Assembly: GCA_933228675.1 (NCBI GenBank)
Contig: OW121743.1
Coordinates: forward strand, 90,455,998-90,519,997
Source of the DNA: Stomorhina lunata
Taxonomy: Eukaryota > Arthropoda > Insecta > Diptera > Rhiniidae
Length of the DNA: 64,000 bases
Direction of reading: 5' to 3'
Under the pieces are notes generated by a model. That model had not been told where the DNA came from, did not search any database, and saw nothing but the letters and a program-made list of their open reading frames with translations. Both the position numbers and the translations under genes were made by a program. Shown here one piece after another: positions 59,990-64,000 of the stretch. Every line of letters begins with the position of its first letter. Position 1 is the first letter of the stretch.

Positions 59990-62900
59990 CCGAAGTGCCA
60001 GTGTTGATATCATCGGCGGTCGCACCGGTTTATTCTCTAATATTCGTTCCAATTCTAGCATTACACTGGTCGATAAACGTGGCAGTAGCTGGAAAAGAGA
60101 TATAAAAAGGAAGGTTTATATTAGTTAAAAATAAGTGTTCTTAAAATTTTTAATCACTTAAAGTTTTTTGTTAAAAGCTTGTTTATAAGCTTATAGTAAT
60201 TTGGTATTAAGTCTTCGTACTTGGCTATAAGTCGTTCATAAAACAAACGAAAAAAGCTTATTGATATAGTATAGAAAGCATATACAGTAAGCTATTAAAA
60301 CTTAAAGCATATAATGGAAGTTTAATTTTTTAAAGCTTTTGAGGTACATGTCATGAAAGTTTGATTCCAGTTTGTTCTTCATATTGGCGTTAAAGTTTTT
60401 AAACTTTTAGTACAAAAAATGTTGTTGATTACTTAAATATTTTGCAAAAACTTGTTCATAAGCTTAAAGTGCTTTTTCGTACTTAAAATAAAATCTTTCA
60501 GAACACGTATTTTTTGTAAAAAGCCCTAGTTTTTCGCTCAAATGATTTTTAACTTGTTCCTCTATTGTTTAATATTTTAGAGCTTTAGTAAAAAAAATTT
60601 GATAATCAACTCAAAGCTTAAAATTAAAGCTATTTAAAAGCTTCAAATTGGAAGTTACTTGAATAAAATTAAAGAAGCTAACATTTTTATATAAAGCTTT
60701 AATTTTCAATGAGTTTTCTAAAATTCACTAGTCACAGGGAATTTTTTGAAAATCCGTTATTTGGGGAATTTTTCCAAAATTTACAATTTACAGGAAATTT
60801 TTCAAAAATTTACAATTTATAGGAAATTTTTGGAAAATTGACTATTTATAGGAAATTTTTGGAAAATTGACTATTTATAGGAAATTTTTCGAAAATTGAC
60901 TATTTATAGGAAATTTTTCGAAAATTGACTATTTATAGGAAATTTTTCGAAAATTGACTATTTATAGGAAATTTTTCGAAAATTGACTATTTATAGGAAA
61001 TTTTTCGAAAATTGACTATTAATAGGAAATTTTTCGAAAATTGACTATTTATAGGAAATTTTTCGAAAATTGACTATAGGAAATTTTTCGAAAATTGACT
61101 ATTTATAGGAAATTTTTCGAAAATTGACTATTTATAGGAAATTTTTCGAAAATTGACTATTTATGGAAAATTTTTCGAAAATTGACTATTTATAGGAAAT
61201 TTTTCGAAAATTGACTATTTATAGGAAATTTTTCGAAAATTGACTACTTATAGGAAATTTTTCGAAAATTGACTATTTATAGGAAATTTTTCGAAAATTG
61301 ACTATTTATAGGAAATTTTTCGAAAATTGACTAGTTATAGGAAATTTTTCGAAAATTGACTATTTATAGGAAATTTTTCGAAAATTTACTATTTATAGGA
61401 AATTTTTCGAAAATTGATTATTTATAGGAAATTTTTCGAAAATTGACTATTTATAGGAAATTTTTCGAAAATTGACTATTTATAGGGCATTTTTCTAAAA
61501 TTTACTATTTAAAGGAAATTATTTTTTAAATTTACTTATGAAATTTTTCGAATAAATTTATTATTTTTTCAAAAACTGATTATTTACAGGAAATTTTTCA
61601 AAAATCTATAATTTAGGAAATTTTTCGAAGATTAATTATTTATAGGAAATTTTTCGAAAATTGACTATATATATGAAGTTTTTCTAAAATTTACTATTTA
61701 TAGGAAATTTTTCAAAATTTTATTACAATATTTATAGGAAATTTTTTCAAAACTTGGTTATTTACAGAAAGTTTTTCAAAAATTTACTTTTTATAGGAAA
61801 TTTTTCGAAGAGTGATTATTTATAGTAAATTTTTCGAAAATTGACTATTTATAGGGAATTTTTCGAAAATTGACTATTTATAGCAAATTTTTCGAAAATT
61901 TACTATTCATAGGAAAATTTTCGAAAATTTGCTTTTTATAGGAATTTTTTCGAATATTTACTATTTATAGGAAATTTTTCGAAAATTGACTATTTATAGG
62001 AAATTTTTGAAAATTCACTTTTTATAGGGCATTTTTCGAAAATTTACAATTTATCAGAAATTTTTCGAATATTTACTATTATAGGAAATTTTTTGTAACT
62101 TTACAATTTGTAGGAAATTTTTCGAAAATTCATTGTTTATACGAAATTTTTCAAAAGCTTAACATAAAAAGATTTTTAAAAAAGCTTTTTTTCCTTAGGT
62201 GAGTAAAAATTCGAAAGTAAGCTTATTAACTTAAAGCTTTTTGATATAAATAACATTTTCAAACATTTAATTCGAAGATCAAGCAAAGATCCATTAGAAG
62301 CTAGCTTCCAATATCTGAAAGATGGAGATGAATAAATATATTCTCACCTGTAATGATTGCAAACTCTGGTGCAATTGCTCAGCAGAAGTGGCACCTAAAA
62401 GTAAACATTGAACGGGTTCATGTTTCAATGACCAGGCTATTGACAATTGTGTAGGAGTGCAGCCGAGCTTTTCAGCTAAAGCAGCTAAATCCTTAAGACG
62501 ATCACAATGACGACGACCTTCTTCCATGCGTTCCTTATTCCAACTACCCTGAGGCGATAAGGCGGCCTTTAAGAAATAATCAAATCAAATTTATAAATTT
62601 AACACATTTTTTAGAATAATTTCAGAAATACTAACATTCCTATTAACTTCATCTTCAGTCCATGAATAGCTATGACTCTTTGTCTTAAACGATCCCTTTG
62701 GCAAAAAGATCTTCTCACCATTCTGAGCATCACTCAAGGCCATCGAAAGTGGGCCCCAGGCCATTAGACCCACACCAATTTTATTATACATTTCGGGCAA
62801 ATAGAGTTCACATTTTTCGCGACAGAACATATGATACTCGGATTGTTCGACGATCGGCGTAATACAATTAAACTGACGGCAGTTAGTATAGGCTTCCATG

Positions 62901-63171
62901 ATTTCGACCTGAGTCCAACGGGCAGTGCCCCAATACATGGCCCATCCTTGATGGATGATGTAGTTCATGGCTCTGACTATCTCTGTGGTGAAAATAGTTT
63001 AGTTTAAAAAATATCTAAAGAGCATCTATAAAAATGGACTTACCTTCCATGGGGCACATGGCATCTGCTTTATGAATAATTACAATATCGATATATTGTA
63101 ATTGCAGACGTTGCAAACTAGCCTTAACGGACTCAATGATGTGTTTCCGTGAGAGGCCACGTTCTTCGGAT
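59987..63171 (-). CDS. Hk: Hyperkinetic, Shaker potassium-channel beta subunit (3' part)
   Basis: Aldo-keto-reductase-fold cytoplasmic beta subunit that binds Shaker-type Kv channels and tunes their gating by NADP redox state. Five exons are visible on the minus strand: 63171-63044, 62982-62636, 62566-62348, 60088-59987, all GT..AG; upstream exons lie beyond the window. Exons from 63171 give SEERGLSRKHIIESVKASLQ, then a WAMYWGTARW strand, PIVEQSEYHMF, GVGLMAWGPL, LAEKLGCTPTQLSIAWSLKH and LLLGATSAEQL, in AKR order. The last exon encodes 33 residues ending MISTLALR before TGA. The residue aligned with catalytic Asn of mammalian Kv-beta is His (IIHKAD). Introns are 61, 69 and 2259 bp; the last holds a 29-bp minisatellite. 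The N-terminal Asp-Tyr-Lys part is not visible. Confidence 0.95.
60740..62160. repeat. 29-bp minisatellite in the last Hk intron
   Basis: About 48 units of TATAGGAAATTTTTCGAAAA plus TTGACTATT, nearly uniform between 60890 and 61480 and diverged at the edges. AATTTTTCGAAAATT is close to a palindrome and resembles the TTTTTCGGTTAAAAA part of the 30-kb array. Confidence 0.95.
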
Positions 63172-63239
63172 CTAGAAGGAAATTTAAGATTTTTACAAAA
63201 AATAACAATATTTTTCGATATCCTTATTTCATCTATGGA

Positions 63240-63910
63240 AAAGTTATCGATAACTTCGCTTTTCTATAGAAAAGTTATCGATAACTTCGCTTTTCTATAG
63301 AAAAGTTATCGATAACTTTGCTTTTCTATAGAAAAGTTATCGATAACTTTAATTTTCAATAGAAAAGTTATCGATAACTTTGCTTTTTTATAGAAAAGTT
63401 ATCGATAACTTTGCTTTTCTATAGAAAAGTTATCGATAACTTTAATTTTCAATAGAAAAGTTATCGATAACTTTGCTTTTCTATAGAAAAGTTATCGATA
63501 ACTTTGCTTTTCTATAGAAAAGTTATCGATAACTTTGCTTTTCTATAGAAAAGTTATCGATAACTTCGCTTTTTTATAGAAAAGTTATCGATAACTTCGC
63601 TTTTCTATAAAAAAAGTTATCGATAACTTTGCTTTTCTATAGAAAGGTTATCGATAACTTTATTTTTCAATAGAAAAGATATCGATAACTTTGCTTTTTT
63701 ATAGAAAAGTTATCGATAACTGTGCTTTTCTATGGAAAAGTTATCGATAACTTTGCTTTTCTATAGTAAAGTTATCGATAACTTTGCTTTCTATAGTAAA
63801 GTTATCGGTAACTTTGCTTTTCTATAGAAAAGTTATCAATAACATTACTTTTCTATAGAATAGTTATGGATAACTTTGCTTTTCTATAGAAAATTTATCG
63901 ATAACTTTTT
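63240..63910. repeat. 31-bp minisatellite with TATCGATA (DRE) palindromes in an Hk intron
   Basis: 22 units, each pairing the palindrome GTTATCGATAAC with TTTTCTATAGAAAA. Nineteen keep an intact TATCGATA; three near the right end have a one-base change. TATCGATA is the DREF site and contains CGATA, the BEAF-32 motif. The array lies just upstream of exon 63171-63044. Confidence 0.95.
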
Positions 63911-64000
63911 ATTCAAGACAATTTTTTCTTTAAAAAATTCATTTAGGACAAATTTGTCTATAGAAAAATTCATTTGTTACAAATTTTTCTATAGAAAAAT
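63911..64000. repeat. CTATAGAAAA minisatellite running off the window
   Basis: Units with AAATTTNTCTATAGAAAAAT and CATTTGTTACAA-type spacers continue to the last base without the TATCGATA part. Confidence 0.85.

Noticed and set aside
59898..60128. Plus-strand open frame of 76 codons
   Set aside because: It is the antisense shadow of the last Hk exon and readthrough region, whose minus-strand frame has the family match.

Overview
The window looks like a stretch of a higher-fly genome (Diptera, most likely a calyptrate such as a blow fly or house/stable fly). The intact genes have recognisable Drosophila counterparts: Hyperkinetic, Or30a and a farnesol-dehydrogenase-like SDR. Introns are 54-70 bp or expanded by transposons, one promoter has an Inr/DPE layout, and the DNA is very AT-rich. 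Most of the 64 kb is repeats. Only about 5 kb is convincing coding sequence.

Layout. 1-2290 is an AT satellite built on a GCATTATAATGC palindrome. 3902-4600 (-) is a broken copy of the proteasome subunit gene Rpn1. 6.5-8.7 kb holds a non-LTR retrotransposon tail and a dispersed element (called element A here) that is itself split by a Transib-like non-autonomous transposon. 10115-12402 (-) is a complete three-exon SDR gene. 14002-18763 (-) and 21249-25688 (-) are two complete, tandemly duplicated Or30a-type odorant receptor genes with identical internal exon sizes. 23.3-27.7 kb has non-LTR retrotransposon remains and about 200 bp of TTAGG repeat. 28.4-29.75 kb has a series of exon-like units, five of them in tandem. 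29.9-31.1 kb, 34.7-35.4 kb and 44.3-48.1 kb are arrays of a roughly 31-bp minisatellite with a TTTTCTATAGAAAA core. 35473-36202 (+) is an Inr/DPE promoter plus a 5' exon whose only codons, MACYLVISSQ, match the start of the ZNF804/GPATCH8 family. An 87-bp satellite lies on both sides of it (34.47-34.75 and 36.39-42.15 kb). 49.4-57.6 kb is a patchwork of mariner, SINE, LINE, foldback and element A copies. 58559-63171 (-) is the 3' half of Hyperkinetic (Hk), the Shaker potassium-channel beta subunit.

The most interesting signal is at Hk. The normal Hk reading frame ends at a TGA followed by C. The same frame then stays open for 56 codons, meets a second TGA followed by C, and continues for 418 more codons of Gln-rich and Ser/Arg-rich sequence. 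This looks like double stop-codon readthrough, giving a 475-residue C-terminal tail with five RRxS sites. The Hk introns also carry a 29-bp minisatellite and an array of at least 19 TATCGATA (DRE/BEAF-type) palindromes.

The genes do not form a pathway. The two receptors are a local duplication. The SDR could be a detoxification or odorant/juvenile-hormone-type alcohol dehydrogenase. Hk and the ZNF804-like gene are on opposite strands, and Hk may lie inside a very long intron of the latter.
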